Made by a program: the position numbers and the translations under genes
Origin: Linyphia triangularis
Lineage: Eukaryota; Arthropoda; Arachnida; Araneae; Linyphiidae
Length of the DNA stretch: 64,000 bases
Direction of reading: 5' to 3'
Assembly: GCA_963978545.1 (NCBI GenBank)
Contig: OZ021730.1
Coordinates: 4,938,201 to 5,002,200, forward strand
Notes under the pieces: model-generated
What the model saw: only the letters and a program-made list of their open reading frames with translations
Told to the model about the DNA's origin: nothing
Databases searched by the model: none
Shown here: piece by piece, positions 34,001 through 49,269 of the stretch
How the letters are laid out: the number at the start of each line of letters is the position of its first letter
How positions within the stretch are numbered: the stretch's first letter is position 1

Positions 34001-35594
34001 ATTAAGAAAAAAGGGGGAAAAAAGGGTGTATTTAGTATCTAACATAAATTCAACGAAACACATTTTTTTTTTTTGTGAAAATACTTTTAGCCAAAGTTTT
34101 ATCTTGAACTCAAACACTTTTCTCTCTACATTTCCAATTTTTTCAAAGGAGAGGTGGAATTGACTGTACCTTTTCTCTTTGAAAATTTGGGGGTTACCTG
34201 TTAGTAATTGGGTTTTACATTTACAATGATGAACAACTGTTTTTCCAAGTACAGATATTTCATCAAGTGGTATTTTCTCCGGTATTTTAGCAAATCTTTT
34301 GCTGCATTGGTCTGAAGAAAGAAAAAAACGCACTCTAGAATTTCAAAACATTTTGGATTCCTGTTATAATGACGAACTAACTGTTTTCAATAGCGTTGAT
34401 TTTACCAACGATTCTTCTCCTATGTTTCACTTACAAGAAATGATATTACCCATTTTTATCAAAAAACGTATCGCCAATTCCGGGTTATTTTTGCCAAATT
34501 TATACAATGTTTACAAAAATATCACCATCCTGCCAATTTTTTTAAAATTATGATAATATGAGAACAAAAATGGATAATAACTCCAGTTCAAATCAAATTC
34601 ATTAGCGTGCTAGCCTCTAGACCACGAGTTTGCGGGTTCGAGTTCCGTGTTAGGCATGGGTGTTTGTATATGTATGTTGGCTTGTCTAATGAAGAATGTT
34701 TTGGCGCTTTATAGCCCTCGTGTTGCTGACGGTGACAGATAATCCGAAAACAACCAATCAACCAAATCATATTCAAAATTCAGTAACCAGCCAGTTGAAC
34801 GTATTTGAAAGTTGTGCGTTGTTCCACACCCTGATAAGTTTTATGTATTGTAACCTTTTGTACGATAGGCGATTTGAATCTTCTTGTCACATTTTTGTGT
34901 TCAATCGACCCAATGAACCTGCTTTGCATAAGCACGGTTTTGAAGCGTCCGTTATACACGAGGTGTTGTGTTCGTACAATAAATTAACTAAGAGCAAACA
35001 TAAACACAATACACTATTGCAATCTCGATTAAGTAATTAAAAAGGGTCCGAATGGAGTTAAGCGTTCTAAACGAGAGATATTCAAATGTCTCTTTCTAAT
35101 ATACTATTCACAATTATAAATTTTGTTCAAAATGTCAACAAAGGAAAGTTCCTATTTTAATAAATCAATTTGTCGGAATCGAAATGGGAGCAAACGTCTG
35201 AAGTGTAGAATGCATGAATGTCCTTTGATCGCTAGAATGCTAATGGTAAAATTTCGTAGCGCAGCACGGGTATTCAGCTAGTAGTCTGTATAACTTATTC
35301 ACCAAGTTTCATCAAAACCCGTTCTCCAGAATGGACTCTACGTAAAGTTAAACAGGGTGACATTAATTCTAACCACCCTGTACCATGTCTTTGGTTTAAA
35401 TTGAATTACTATATGGAGAGTGTCCCGCAGAGGGGTAACTCGCTGATTTGGAAATTGAATAACTCAAAAACAAAAATCAACAGAGAAACTAATTAAAATT
35501 TATAGTTATTTTGAAAGACAAAAAAATCTGGTGCAGAAGTTTCAAAATTAGTTTTAAATGTAGCCAACAAGTAGCGCTGTACACTATACAGCTC
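31030..35594 (+). repeat. Array unit 5 (4565 bp)
   Basis: SINE copies 31132-31311 and 34602-34762. First unit with the C allele at GTCGTTTCAG and the CA allele at GAAAGACAAAA near its end. Shares CAGAATATGAAA with unit 6 only. C tract 12; A tract interrupted by a T. Confidence 0.95.
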
Positions 35595-37447
35595 TAAAGC
35601 CCAGAGGGATCATTCTTCGGACAGTTCCACTGTTGAAACGTGAATTAGCGTGATTGAGGAAGTGAATATGGTTATGACATATTCCGCGGAACAACGGCCG
35701 ACCAAACGGTATAGTGTTTAGCGTGCTAGCTTCTAGACCGCGGGGTGGTGGGTTCGAGTCCTGTGTAAGGCATGGGTTTTTGTAAGTGTATGTGCTTGTC
35801 AAATGACGAATATTTCGGCACATTATAGCCCTCGTGTTGCTGACGATGACAGATAATCTGAAAAGAACCAACCAAATCTACGGAACAACGTGTTTTTCTG
35901 ATCTTCGAACATCACAGATTAAATTACTGCTCTACGGCAGCAAGACATAGTTTTCAATCCCTATTTAAAATTGCAAAACATTCTGATTCGAAAAATGTTC
36001 GCAAGCTTTTTGGCAGCTGATTGATATTTTGACTGATGTGTTAGTAGGGAATGATGACCCTCCCCCCCCCCCCTCCAGGTAATCTGTACTTTCTCTCTAA
36101 AATGTCATGACAATTTCTAAAAAGAATCAGCATAATCTGAGGGTAAATAATCCAAAAAATTATTGCTTGAGCTGCAGTTACCAAAAAAGGCAATATTGTT
36201 CCTTCTTTCATGCAAGGCACTTTTTTCATTCTCACGGCACGTTGTTATTTTGGGATAATTTGGATTAACATTTGCAAATGTTAGAGAATCGACCAGGCAC
36301 TTCGTTGTTTGTACTAGATGGGATCCGGCCCCGCAGAATCACAAAATTCTGATGATGAGATGAAATTGAGAAAAAAACTTACATATTTAGAAACTTTTAT
36401 TTAAAATCCTAAAGCACATACTTGAAAGATAAAAATAAATAATAATAATGAATAAATAAAAACAAAGATACTTTGAAAGAAAATATTCACGCATAGAGTA
36501 TGTATTCTTAACGAAAGAACAAAAATAAAAACATATACAGGTTTTTAGTGCTATAGTACCATTAAATTTTCTTAGTTTTTCAGAATATGAAAAAGGAAGT
36601 AATGGTTTATATCAACAAAACATTAAATTTCAAGTAATTAGTTAAATGTAATGAGATATTCAGAGAAAAAGAAGATTTTATGCGACGCAACATTTAATAA
36701 CTATTATAAAAAAATAAATCGTAAAAAAAATTGCTTATAATTTAAACACCACTAAACTATAGGAATAAATTGTTATATAAACATTTTATTTAAATTAAGA
36801 GATTGATAAAGAGACATCTATTTCATTCCATTTGGCTTTTCAAGGGAAAATTAGAAAAGCCAGACCGTATGAAATGGTCGACTCATTAGACTACAGATCG
36901 AAACTTCGATCAAAATTAAAAAATGATTTTTTTCTGTTCTGAAATAATATTGGTATCTCACTTCATTGATTAATTTTAATTAATTATAAATAATTCCAGA
37001 AAACAAGTTTTACATGGCAAATTTCTACTTTTCATGACTGATTTTTATAAATGAATTGGATATATTAAAAGAAAGCTCTAATTTCGCTTAATTGTTACAA
37101 TGATTTTAAGAAAAATGTAGAAGATTTGTATTGGCAAAGCTGAATACTAAACATGATACGATTACAGTGTAATAATTGAAAAGTTATAGGAGGGATGAAT
37201 ACGTATAAAAAAAATTGTATAGGGGACATTCTATTTGAAACGTGACTTTTAAATATAGCTCAGTAATTACTCGCAAATACAACATACAAAAAATAACATA
37301 TGATTATGAACATGGGCATCGGCAGGATTATATGCAAGAATATGCAATATTGCTAGAATTTTCTTTAAATAGTTAATTTTATAGAAATGTTGATTGCAAA
37401 TTACTAATGAAATGTCAATTAACAAATGAGCATCAATTTCCATTTTG

Positions 37448-37478
<31 letters not shown>

Positions 37479-40157
37479 TGGTGTATGTATTTGAAATCCT
37501 ATCTTCTGTGTATTTTATTAGGTGCTCCACAAACCGTAATTAGGGGAATAAAATTCTCTTACGTTGAAAGAAATCATAAAAATATATAAAAATACGCACA
37601 CACACAAATTATTTCTATTAACGATTTTTTTTTTCTCCGTTTTTTATCTTCCAAGTAGTACTCGCGGTATTTAAAGTAGCAGTGTTTTGAACAAAAGAAG
37701 CAGAAGGCACAATAAATAACCATTAAATACACATTTTTTAAAGTCCTTAATAAGCATCGCCAAATTTCATGTGCAATTGTAACTTTTTGAGCTCCGATCA
37801 TTTTCATTTTGCTAGACCACAAAGGAAAAAAAGAAAAAATTTCTTTTCGAACTATTTGCTAACTTTTTTTAACCTCAAAGCTCAATATGAAAGATTGTCA
37901 TCCACATCGAGCCTATCTGCCTAGTTATAGCTTGTTTGGGTTACAGCAAGTGAATTAATTATCTCTCCGGAGATTTTGGCTCTTCAACCTTAATAAGTCG
38001 TTTCAGTCATTAGATACCTCCAAATTGTAAGAGTTTGAATTAAGCTTAGTATCTAGACAATTAAACGTGAGTGAAAGCTGTTATGTCTCGCGTAAGGCAA
38101 TAGAAACGTGTGCGAAAGAGCGGCCATTTAACGACAGGCGACATCTCAAAACTTGATGGAAAGTTTTGTCATCGCCGAAGAGTGCATTTGCCAAACTTTA
38201 AAGTTTCAACTCACTTTGGAAGTGGGCTTATAAGTAATCCGAATCGCCAATAGAAGCGGCCTTTTAGTGACAGTAACACAGCCAAAAATTTGATAGACTG
38301 CATTTTCATCGACGTCAAATCAATCTGCCAAGTTTCAGCTTGATTGGATATAGGCAAGTGTTTTAATTAATCATCCGAAGCGCAAATAGTAGAGTGTGAA
38401 AAATCGGTTATTTATGCGGCTTTTAAAATTCGGCTTTTCCAACAGGCAATACATTGAAGTTTCGTGAATAAAAATGGGGGATGTAATTTTTTGTCGATAT
38501 TTTTTTAAATAAACACCATTTTAATTAAAAAAATACTACTTTTATTAGTAAATTAATAATTTAATTAAGAAAAAAGGGGGAAAAAAGGATGTATTTAGTA
38601 TCTAACATAAATTCAACGAAACACATTTTTTTTTTTTGTGAAAATACTTTTAGCCAAAGTTTTATCTTGAACTCAAACACTTTTCTCTCTACATTTCCAA
38701 TTTTTTCAAAGGAGAGGTGGAATTGACTGTACCTTTTCTCTTTGAAAATTTGGGGGTTACCTGTTAGTAATTGGGTTTTACATTTACAATGATGAACAAC
38801 TGTTTTTCCAAGTACAGATATTTCATCAAGTGGTATTTTCTCCGGTATTTTAGCAAATCTTTTGCTGCATTGGTCTGAAGAAAGAAAAAAACGCACTCTA
38901 GAATTTCAAAACATTTTGGATTCCTGTTATAATGACGAACTAACTGTTTTCAATAGCGTTGATTTTACCAACGATTCTTCTCCTATGTTTCACTTACAAG
39001 AAATGATATTACCCATTTTTATCAAAAAACGTATCGCCAATTCCGGGTTATTTTTGCCAAATTTATACAATGTTTACAAAAATATCACCACCCTGCCAAT
39101 TTTTTTAAAATTATGATAATATGAGAACAAAAATGGATAATAACTCCAGTTCAAATCAAATTCATTAGCGTGCTAGCCTCTAGACCACGAGTTTGCGGGT
39201 TCGAGTTCCGTGTTAGGCATGGGTGTTTGTATATGTATGTTGGCTTGTCTAATGAAGAATGTTTTGGCGCTTTATAGCCCTCGTGTTGCTGACGGTGACA
39301 GATAATCCGAAAACAACCAATCAACCAAATCATATTCAAAATTCAGTAACCAGCCAGTTGAACGTATTTGAAAGTTGTGCGTTGTTCCACACCCTGATAA
39401 GTTTTATGTATTGTAACCTTTTGTACGATAGGCGATTTGAATCTTCTTGTCACATTTTTGTGTTCAATCGACCCAATGAACCTGCTTTGCATAAGCACGG
39501 TTTTGAAGCGTCCGTTATACACGAGGTGTTGTGTTCGTACAATAAATTAACTAAGAGCAAACATAAACACAATACACTATTGCAATCTCGATTAAGTAAT
39601 TAAAAAGGGTCCGAATGGAGTTAAGCGTTCTAAACGAGAGATATTCAAATGTCTCTTTCTAATATACTATTCACAATTATAAATTTTGTTCAAAATGTCA
39701 ACAAAGGAAAGTTCCTATTTTAATAAATCAATTTGTCGGAATCGAAATGGGAGCAAACGTCTGAAGTGTAGAATGCATGAATGTCCTTTGATCGCTAGAA
39801 TGCTAATGGTAAAATTTCGTAGCGCAGCACGGGTATTCAGCTAGTAGTCTGTATAACTTATTCACCAAGTTTCATCAAAACCCGTTCTCCAGAATGGACT
39901 CTACGTAAAGTTAAACAGGGTGACATTAATTCTAACCACCCTGTACCATGTCTTTGGTTTAAATTGAATTACTATATGGAGAGTGTCCCGCAGAGGGGTA
40001 ACTCGCTGATTTGGAAATTGAATAACTCAAAAACAAAAATCAACAGAGAAACTAATTAAAATTTATAGTTATTTTGAAAGACAAAAAAATCTGGTGCAGA
40101 AGTTTCAAAATTAGTTTTAAATGTAGCCAACAAGTAGCGCTCTACACTATACAGCTC
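35595..40157 (+). repeat. Array unit 6 (4563 bp)
   Basis: SINE copies 35697-35876 and 39165-39325. First unit with AAGGATGTATT. Its last bases carry GCGCTCTACAC, a C shared only with unit 10; others read GCGCTGTACAC. C tract 12. Confidence 0.95.
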
Positions 40158-43100
40158 TAAAGCCCAGAGGGATCATTCTTCGGACAGTTCCACTGTTGAA
40201 ACGTGAATTAGCGTGATTGAGGAAGTGAATATGGTTATGACATATTCCGCGGAACAACGGCCGACCAAACGGTATAGTGTTTAGCGTGCTAGCTTCTAGA
40301 CCGCGGGGTGGTGGGTTCGAGTCCTGTGTAAGGCATGGGTTTTTGTAAGTGTATGTGCTTGTCAAATGACGAATATTTCGGCACATTATAGCCCTCGTGT
40401 TGCTGACGATGACAGATAATCTGAAAAGAACCAACCAAATCTACGGAACAACGTGTTTTTCTGATCTTCGAACATCACAGATTAAATTACTGCTCTACGG
40501 CAGCAAGACATAGTTTTCAATCCCTATTTAAAATTGCAAAACATTCTGATTCGAAAAATGTTCGCAAGCTTTTTGGCAGCTGATTGATATTTTGACTGAT
40601 GTGTTAGTAGGGAATGATGACCCTCCCCCCCCCCCTCCAGGTAATCTGTACTTTCTCTCTAAAATGTCATGACAATTTCTAAAAAGAATCAGCATAATCT
40701 GAGGGTAAATAATCCAAAAAATTATTGCTTGAGCTGCAGTTACCAAAAAAGGCAATATTGTTCCTTCTTTCATGCAAGGCACTTTTTTCATTCTCACGGC
40801 ACGTTGTTATTTTGGGATAATTTGGATTAACATTTGCAAATGTTAGAGAATCGACCAGGCACTTCGTTGTTTGTACTAGATGGGATCCGGCCCCGCAGAA
40901 TCACAAAATTCTGATGATGAGATGAAATTGAGAAAAAAACTTACATATTTAGAAACTTTTATTTAAAATCCTAAAGCACATACTTGAAAGATAAAAATAA
41001 ATAATAATAATGAATAAATAAAAACAAAGATACTTTGAAAGAAAATATTCACGCATAGAGTATGTATTCTTAACGAAAGAACAAAAATAAAAACATATAC
41101 AGGTTTTTAGTGCTATAGTACCATTAAATTTTCTTAGTTTTTCAGAATAAGAAAAAGGAAGTAATGGTTTATATCAACAAAACATTGAAATTTCAAGTAA
41201 TTAGTTAAATGTAATGAGATATTCAGAGAAAAAGAAGATTTTATGCGACGCAACATTTAATAACTATTATAAAAAATAAATCGTAAAAAAAATTGCTTAT
41301 AATTTAAACACCACTAAACTATAGGAATAAATTGTTATATAAACATTTTATTTAAATTAAGAGATTGATAAAGAGACATCTATTTCATTCCATTTGGCTT
41401 TTCAAGGGAAAATTAGAAAAGCCAGACCGTATGAAATGGTCGACTCATTAGACTACAGATCGAAACTTCGATCAAAATTAAAAAATGATTTTTTTCTGTT
41501 CTGAAATAATATTGGTATCTCACTTCATTGATTAATTTTAATTAATTATAAATAATTCCAGAAAACAAGTTTTACATGGCAAATTTCTACTTTTCATGAC
41601 TGATTTTTATAAATGAATTGGATATATTAAAAGAAAGCTCTAATTTCGCTTAATTGTTACAATGATTTTAAGAAAAATGTAGAAGATTTGTATTGGCAAA
41701 GCTGAATACTAAACATGATACGATTACAGTGTAATAATTGAAAAGTTATAGGAGGGATGAATACGTATAAAAAAAATTGTATAGGGGACATTCTATTTGA
41801 AACGTGACTTTTAAATATAGCTCAGTAATTACTCGCAAATACAACATACAAAAAATAACATATGATTATGAACATGGGCATCGGCAGGATTATATGCAAG
41901 AATATGCAATATTGCTAGAATTTTCTTTAAATAGTTAATTTTATAGAAATGTTGATTGCAAATTACTAATGAAATGTCAATTAACAAATGAGCATCAATT
42001 TCCATTTTGATATTGAAAAAAAAAAAAAATGGTGTATGTATTTGAAATCCTATCTTCTGTGTATTTTATTAGGTGCTCCACAAACCGTAATTAGGGGAAT
42101 AAAATTCTCTTACGTTGAAAGAAATCATAAAAATATATAAAAATACGCACACACACAAATTATTTCTATTAACGATTTTTTTTTTCTCCGTTTTTTATCT
42201 TCCAAGTAGTACTCGCGGTATTTAAAGTAGCAGTGTTTTGAACAAAAGAAGCAGAAGGCACAATAAATAACCATTAAATACACATTTTTTAAAGTCCTTA
42301 ATAAGCATCGCCAAATTTCATGTGCAATTGTAACTTTTTGAGCTCCGATCATTTTCATTTTGCTAGACCACAAAGGAAAAAAAGAAGAAATTTCTTTTCG
42401 AACTATTTGCTAACTTTTTTTAACCTCAAAGCTCAATATGAAAGATTGTCATCCACATCGAGCCTATCTGCCTAGTTATAGCTTGTTTGGGTTACAGCAA
42501 GTGAATTAATTATCTCTCCGGAGATTTTGGCTCTTCAACCTTAATAAGTCGTTTCAGTCATTAGATACCTCCAAATTGTAAGAGTTTGAATTAAGCTTAG
42601 TATCTAGACAATTAAACGTGAGTGAAAGCTGTTATGTCTCGCGTAAGGCAATAGAAACGTGTGCGAAAGAGCGGCCATTTAACGACAGGCGACATCTCAA
42701 AACTTGATGGAAAGTTTTGTCATCGCCGAAGAGTGCATTTGCCAAACTTTAAAGTTTCAACTCACTTTGGAAGTGGGCTTATAAGTAATCCGAATCGCCA
42801 ATAGAAGCGGCCTTTTAGTGACAGTAACACAGCCAAAAATTTGATAGACTGCATTTTCATCGACGTCAAATCAATCTGCCAAGTTTCAGCTTGATTGGAT
42901 ATAGGCAAGTGTTTTAATTAATCATCCGAAGCGCAAATAGTAGAGTGTGAAAAATCGGTTATTTATGCGGCTTTTAAAATTCGGCTTTTCCAACAGGCAA
43001 TACATTGAAGTTTCGTGAATAAAAATGGGGGATGTAATTTTTTGTCGATATTTTTTTAAATAAACACCATTTTAATTAAAAAAATACTACTTTTATTAGT

Positions 43101-44708
43101 AAATTAATAATTTAATTAAGAAAAAAGGGGGAAAAAAGGATGTATTTAGTATCTAACATAAATTCAACGAAACACATTTTTTTTTTTTGTGAAAATACTT
43201 TTAGCCAAAGTTTTATCTTGAACTCAAACACTTTTCTCTCTACATTTCCAATTTTTTCAAAGGAGAGGTGGAATTGACTGTACCTTTTCTCTTTGAAAAT
43301 TTGGGGGTTACCTGTTAGTAATTGGGTTTTACATTTACAATGATGAACAACTGTTTTTCCAAGTACAGATATTTCATCAAGTGGTATTTTCTCCGGTATT
43401 TTAGCAAATCTTTTGCTGCATTGGTCTGAAGAAAGAAAAAAACGCACTCTAGAATTTCAAAACATTTTGGATTCCTGTTATAATGACGAACTAACTGTTT
43501 TCAATAGCGTTGATTTTACCAACGATTCTTCTCCTATGTTTCACTTACAAGAAATGATATTACCCATTTTTATCAAAAAACGTATCGCCAATTCCGGGTT
43601 ATTTTTGCCAAATTTATACAATGTTTACAAAAATATCACCACCCTGCCAATTTTTTTAAAATTATGATAATATGAGAACAAAAATGGATAATAACTCCAG
43701 TTCAAATCAAATTCATTAGCGTGCTAGCCTCTAGACCACGAGTTTGCGGGTTCGAGTTCCGTGTTAGGCATGGGTGTTTGTATATGTATGTTGGCTTGTC
43801 TAATGAAGAATGTTTTGGCGCTTTATAGCCCTCGTGTTGCTGACGGTGACAGATAATCCGAAAACAACCAATCAACCAAATCATATTCAAAATTCAGTAA
43901 CCAGCCAGTTGAACGTATTTGAAAGTTGTGCGTTGTTCCACACCCTGATAAGTTTTATGTATTGTAACCTTTTGTACGATAGGCGATTTGAATCTTCTTG
44001 TCACATTTTTGTGTTCAATCGACCCAATGAACCTGCTTTGCATAAGCACGGTTTTGAAGCGTCCGTTATACACGAGGTGTTGTGTTCGTACAATAAATTA
44101 ACTAAGAGCAAACATAAACACAATACACTATTGCAATCTCGATTAAGTAATTAAAAAGGGTCCGAATGGAGTTAAGCGTTCTAAACGAGAGATATTCAAA
44201 TGTCTCTTTCTAATATACTATTCACAATTATAAATTTTGTTCAAAATGTCAACAAAGGAAAGTTCCTATTTTAATAAATCAATTTGTCGGAATCGAAATG
44301 GGAGCAAACGTCTGAAGTGTAGAATGCATGAATGTCCTTTGATCGCTAGAATGCTAATGGTAAAATTTCGTAGCGCAGCACGGGTATTCAGCTAGTAGTC
44401 TGTATAACTTATTCACCAAGTTTCATCAAAACCCGTTCTCCAGAATGGACTCTACGTAAAGTTAAACAGGGTGACATTAATTCTAACCACCCTGTACCAT
44501 GTCTTTGGTTTAAATTGAATTACTATATGGAGAGTGTCCCGCAGAGGGGTAACTCGCTGATTTGGAAATTGAATAACTCAAAAACAAAAATCAACAGAGA
44601 AACTAATTAAAATTTATAGTTATTTTGAAAGACAAAAAAATCTGGTGCAGAAGTTTCAAAATTAGTTTTAAATGTAGCCAACAAGTAGCGCTGTACACTA
44701 TACAGCTC
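40158..44708 (+). repeat. Array unit 7 (4551 bp)
   Basis: SINE copies 40260-40439 and 43716-43876. Its shortness comes mainly from the 14-A tract (from about 42016), an allele shared only with unit 11. C tract 11. Confidence 0.95.
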
Positions 44709-47700
44709 TAAAGCCCAGAGGGATCATTCTTCGGACAGTTCCACTGTTGAAACGTGAATTAGCGTGATTGAGGAAGTGAATATGGTTATGACATATTCCG
44801 CGGAACAACGGCCGACCAAACGGTATAGTGTTTAGCGTGCTAGCTTCTAGACCGCGGGGTGGTGGGTTCGAGTCCTGTGTAAGGCATGGGTTTTTGTAAG
44901 TGTATGTGCTTGTCAAATGACGAATATTTCGGCACATTATAGCCCTCGTGTTGCTGACGATGACAGATAATCTGAAAAGAACCAACCAAATCTACGGAAC
45001 AACGTGTTTTTCTGATCTTCGAACATCACAGATTAAATTACTGCTCTACGGCAGCAAGACATAGTTTTCAATCCCTATTTAAAATTGCAAAACATTCTGA
45101 TTCGAAAAATGTTCGCAAGCTTTTTGGCAGCTGATTGATATTTTGACTGATGTGTTAGTAGGGAATGATGACCCTCCCCCCCCCCCTCCAGGTAATCTGT
45201 ACTTTCTCTCTAAAATGTCATGACAATTTCTAAAAAGAATCAGCATAATCTGAGGGTAAATAATCCAAAAAATTATTGCTTGAGCTGCAGTTACCAAAAA
45301 AGGCAATATTGTTCCTTCTTTCATGCAAGGCACTTTTTTCATTCTCACGGCACGTTGTTATTTTGGGATAATTTGGATTAACATTTGCAAATGTTAGAGA
45401 ATCGACCAGGCACTTCGTTGTTTGTACTAGATGGGATCCGGCCCCGCAGAATCACAAAATTCTGATGATGAGATGAAATTGAGAAAAAAACTTACATATT
45501 TAGAAACTTTTATTTAAAATCCTAAAGCACATACTTGAAAGATAAAAATAAATAATAATAATGAATAAATAAAAACAAAGATACTTTGAAAGAAAATATT
45601 CACGCATAGAGTATGTATTCTTAACGAAAGAACAAAAATAAAAACATATACAGGTTTTTAGTGCTATAGTACCATTAAATTTTCTTAGTTTTTCAGAATA
45701 AGAAAAAGGAAGTAATGGTTTATATCAACAAAACATTGAAATTTCAAGTAATTAGTTAAATGTAATGAGATATTCAGAGAAAAAGAAGATTTTATGCGAC
45801 GCAACATTTAATAACTATTATAAAAAAATAAATCGTAAAAAAAATTGCTTATAATTTAAACACCACTAAACTATAGGAATAAATTGTTATATAAACATTT
45901 TATTTAAATTAAGAGATTGATAAAGAGACATCTATTTCATTCCATTTGGCTTTTCAAGGGAAAATTAGAAAAGCCAGACCGTATGAAATGGTCGACTCAT
46001 TAGACTACAGATCGAAACTTCGATCAAAATTAAAAAATGATTTTTTTCTGTTCTGAAATAATATTGGTATCTCACTTCATTGATTAATTTTAATTAATTA
46101 TAAATAATTCCAGAAAACAAGTTTTACATGGCAAATTTCTACTTTTCATGACTGATTTTTATAAATGAATTGGATATATTAAAAGAAAGCTCTAATTTCG
46201 CTTAATTGTTACAATGATTTTAAGAAAAATGTAGAAGATTTGTATTGGCAAAGCTGAATACTAAACATGATACGATTACAGTGTAATAATTGAAAAGTTA
46301 TAGGAGGGATGAATACGTATAAAAAAAATTGTATAGGGGACATTCTATTTGAAACGTGACTTTTAAATATAGCTCAGTAATTACTCGCAAATACAACATA
46401 CAAAAAATAACATATGATTATGAACATGGGCATCGGCAGGATTATATGCAAGAATATGCAATATTGCTAGAATTTTCTTTAAATAGTTAATTTTATAGAA
46501 ATGTTGATTGCAAATTACTAATGAAATGTCAATTAACAAATGAGCATCAATTTCCATTTTGATATTAAAAAAAAAAAAAAAAAAAAAAAAATGGTGTATG
46601 TATTTGAAATCCTATCTTCTGTGTATTTTATTAGGTGCTCCACAAACCGTAATTAGGGGAATAAAATTCTCTTACGTTGAAAGAAATCATAAAAATATAT
46701 AAAAATACGCACACACACAAATTATTTCTATTAACGATTTTTTTTTTCTCCGTTTTTTATCTTCCAAGTAGTACTCGCGGTATTTAAAGTAGCAGTGTTT
46801 TGAACAAAAGAAGCAGAAGGCACAATAAATAACCATTAAATACACATTTTTTAAAGTCCTTAATAAGCATCGCCAAATTTCATGTGCAATTGTAACTTTT
46901 TGAGCTCCGATCATTTTCATTTTGCTAGACCACAAAGGAAAAAAAGAAAAAATTTCTTTTCGAACTATTTGCTAACTTTTTTTAACCTCAAAGCTCAATA
47001 TGAAAGATTGTCATCCACATCGAGCCTATCTGCCTAGTTATAGCTTGTTTGGGTTACAGCAAGTGAATTAATTATCTCTCCGGAGATTTTGGCTCTTCAA
47101 CCTTAATAAGTGGTTTCAGTCATTAGATACCTCCAAATTGTAAGAGTTTGAATTAAGCTTAGTATCTAGACAATTAAACGTGAGTGAAAGCTGTTATGTC
47201 TCGCGTAAGGCAATAGAAACGTGTGCGAAAGAGCGGCCATTTAACGACAGGCGACATCTCAAAACTTGATGGAAAGTTTTGTCATCGCCGAAGAGTGCAT
47301 TTGCCAAACTTTAAAGTTTCAACTCACTTTGGAAGTGGGCTTATAAGTAATCCGAATCGCCAATAGAAGCGGCCTTTTAGTGACAGTAACACAGCCAAAA
47401 ATTTGATAGACTGCATTTTCATCGACGTCAAATCAATCTGCCAAGTTTCAGCTTGATTGGATATAGGCAAGTGTTTTAATTAATCATCCGAAGCGCAAAT
47501 AGTAGAGTGTGAAAAATCGGTTATTTATGCGGCTTTTAAAATTCGGCTTTTCCAACAGGCAATACATTGAAGTTTCGTGAATAAAAATGGGGGATGTAAT
47601 TTTTTGTCGATATTTTTTTAAATAAACACCATTTTAATTAAAAAAATACTACTTTTATTAGTAAATTAATAATTTAATTAAGAAAAAAGGGGGAAAAAAG

Positions 47701-49269
47701 GGTGTATTTAGTATCTAACATAAATTCAACGAAACACATTTTTTTTTTTTGTGAAAATACTTTTAGCCAAAGTTTTATCTTGAACTCAAACACTTTTCTC
47801 TCTACATTTCCAATTTTTTCAAAGGAGAGGTGGAATTGACTGTACCTTTTCTCTTTGAAAATTTGGGGTTACCTGTTAGTAATTGGGTTTTACATTTACA
47901 ATGATGAACAACTGTTTTTCCAAGTACAGATATTTCATCAAGTGGTATTTTCTCCGGTATTTTAGCAAATCTTTTGCTGCATTGGTCTGAAGAAAGAAAA
48001 AAACGCACTCTAGAATTTCAAAACATTTTGGATTCCTGTTATAATGACGAACTAACTGTTTTCAATAGCGTTGATTTTACCAACGATTCTTCTCCTATGT
48101 TTCACTTACAAGAAATGATATTACCCATTTTTATCAAAAAACGTATCGCCAATTCCGGGTTATTTTTGCCAAATTTATACAATGTTTACAAAAATATCAC
48201 CACCCTGCCAATTTTTTTAAAATTATGATAATATGAGAACAAAAATGGATAATAACTCCAGTTCAAATCAAATTCATTAGCGTGCTAGCCTCTAGACCAC
48301 GAGTTTGCGGGTTCGAGTTCCGTGTTAGGCATGGGTGTTTGTATATGTATGTTGGCTTGTCTAATGAAGAATGTTTTGGCGCTTTATAGCCCTCGTGTTG
48401 CTGACGGTGACAGATAATCCGAAAACAACCAATCAACCAAATCATATTCAAAATTCAGTAACCAGCCAGTTGAACGTATTTGAAAGTTGTGCGTTGTTCC
48501 ACACCCTGATAAGTTTTATGTATTGTAACCTTTTGTACGATAGGCGATTTGAATCTTCTTGTCACATTTTTGTGTTCAATCGACCCAATGAACCTGCTTT
48601 GCATAAGCACGGTTTTGAAGCGTCCGTTATACACGAGGTGTTGTGTTCGTACAATAAATTAACTAAGAGCAAACATAAACACAATACACTATTGCAATCT
48701 CGATTAAGTAATTAAAAAGGGTCCGAATGGAGTTAAGCGTTCTAAACGAGAGATATTCAAATGTCTCTTTCTAATATACTATTCACAATTATAAATTTTG
48801 TTCAAAATGTCAACAAAGGAAAGTTCCTATTTTAATAAATCAATTTGTCGGAATCGAAATGGGAGCAAACGTCTGAAGTGTAGAATGCATGAATGTCCTT
48901 TGATCGCTAGAATGCTAATGGTAAAATTTCGTAGCGCAGCACGGGTATTCAGCTAGTAGTCTGTATAACTTATTCACCAAGTTTCATCAAAACCCGTTCT
49001 CCAGAATGGACTCTACGTAAAGTTAAACAGGGTGACATTAATTCTAACCACCCTGTACCATGTCTTTGGTTTAAATTGAATTACTATATGGAGAGTGTCC
49101 CGCAGAGGGGTAACTCGCTGATTTGGAAATTGAATAACTCAAAAACAAAAATCAACAGAGAAACTAATTAAAATTTATAGTTATTTTGAAAGACAAAAAA
49201 ATCTGGTGCAGAAGTTTCAAAATTAGTTTTAAATGTAGCCAACAAGTAGCGCTGTACACTATACAGCTC
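44709..49269 (+). repeat. Array unit 8 (4561 bp), mosaic
   Basis: SINE copies 44811-44990 and 48277-48437. It reverts to the G alleles at GTGGTTTCAG and GGGTGTATT and to four G in TTTGGGGTTACC as in unit 2, yet has the CA allele near its end like its neighbours. This is a patchwork pattern. C tract 11. Confidence 0.95.
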
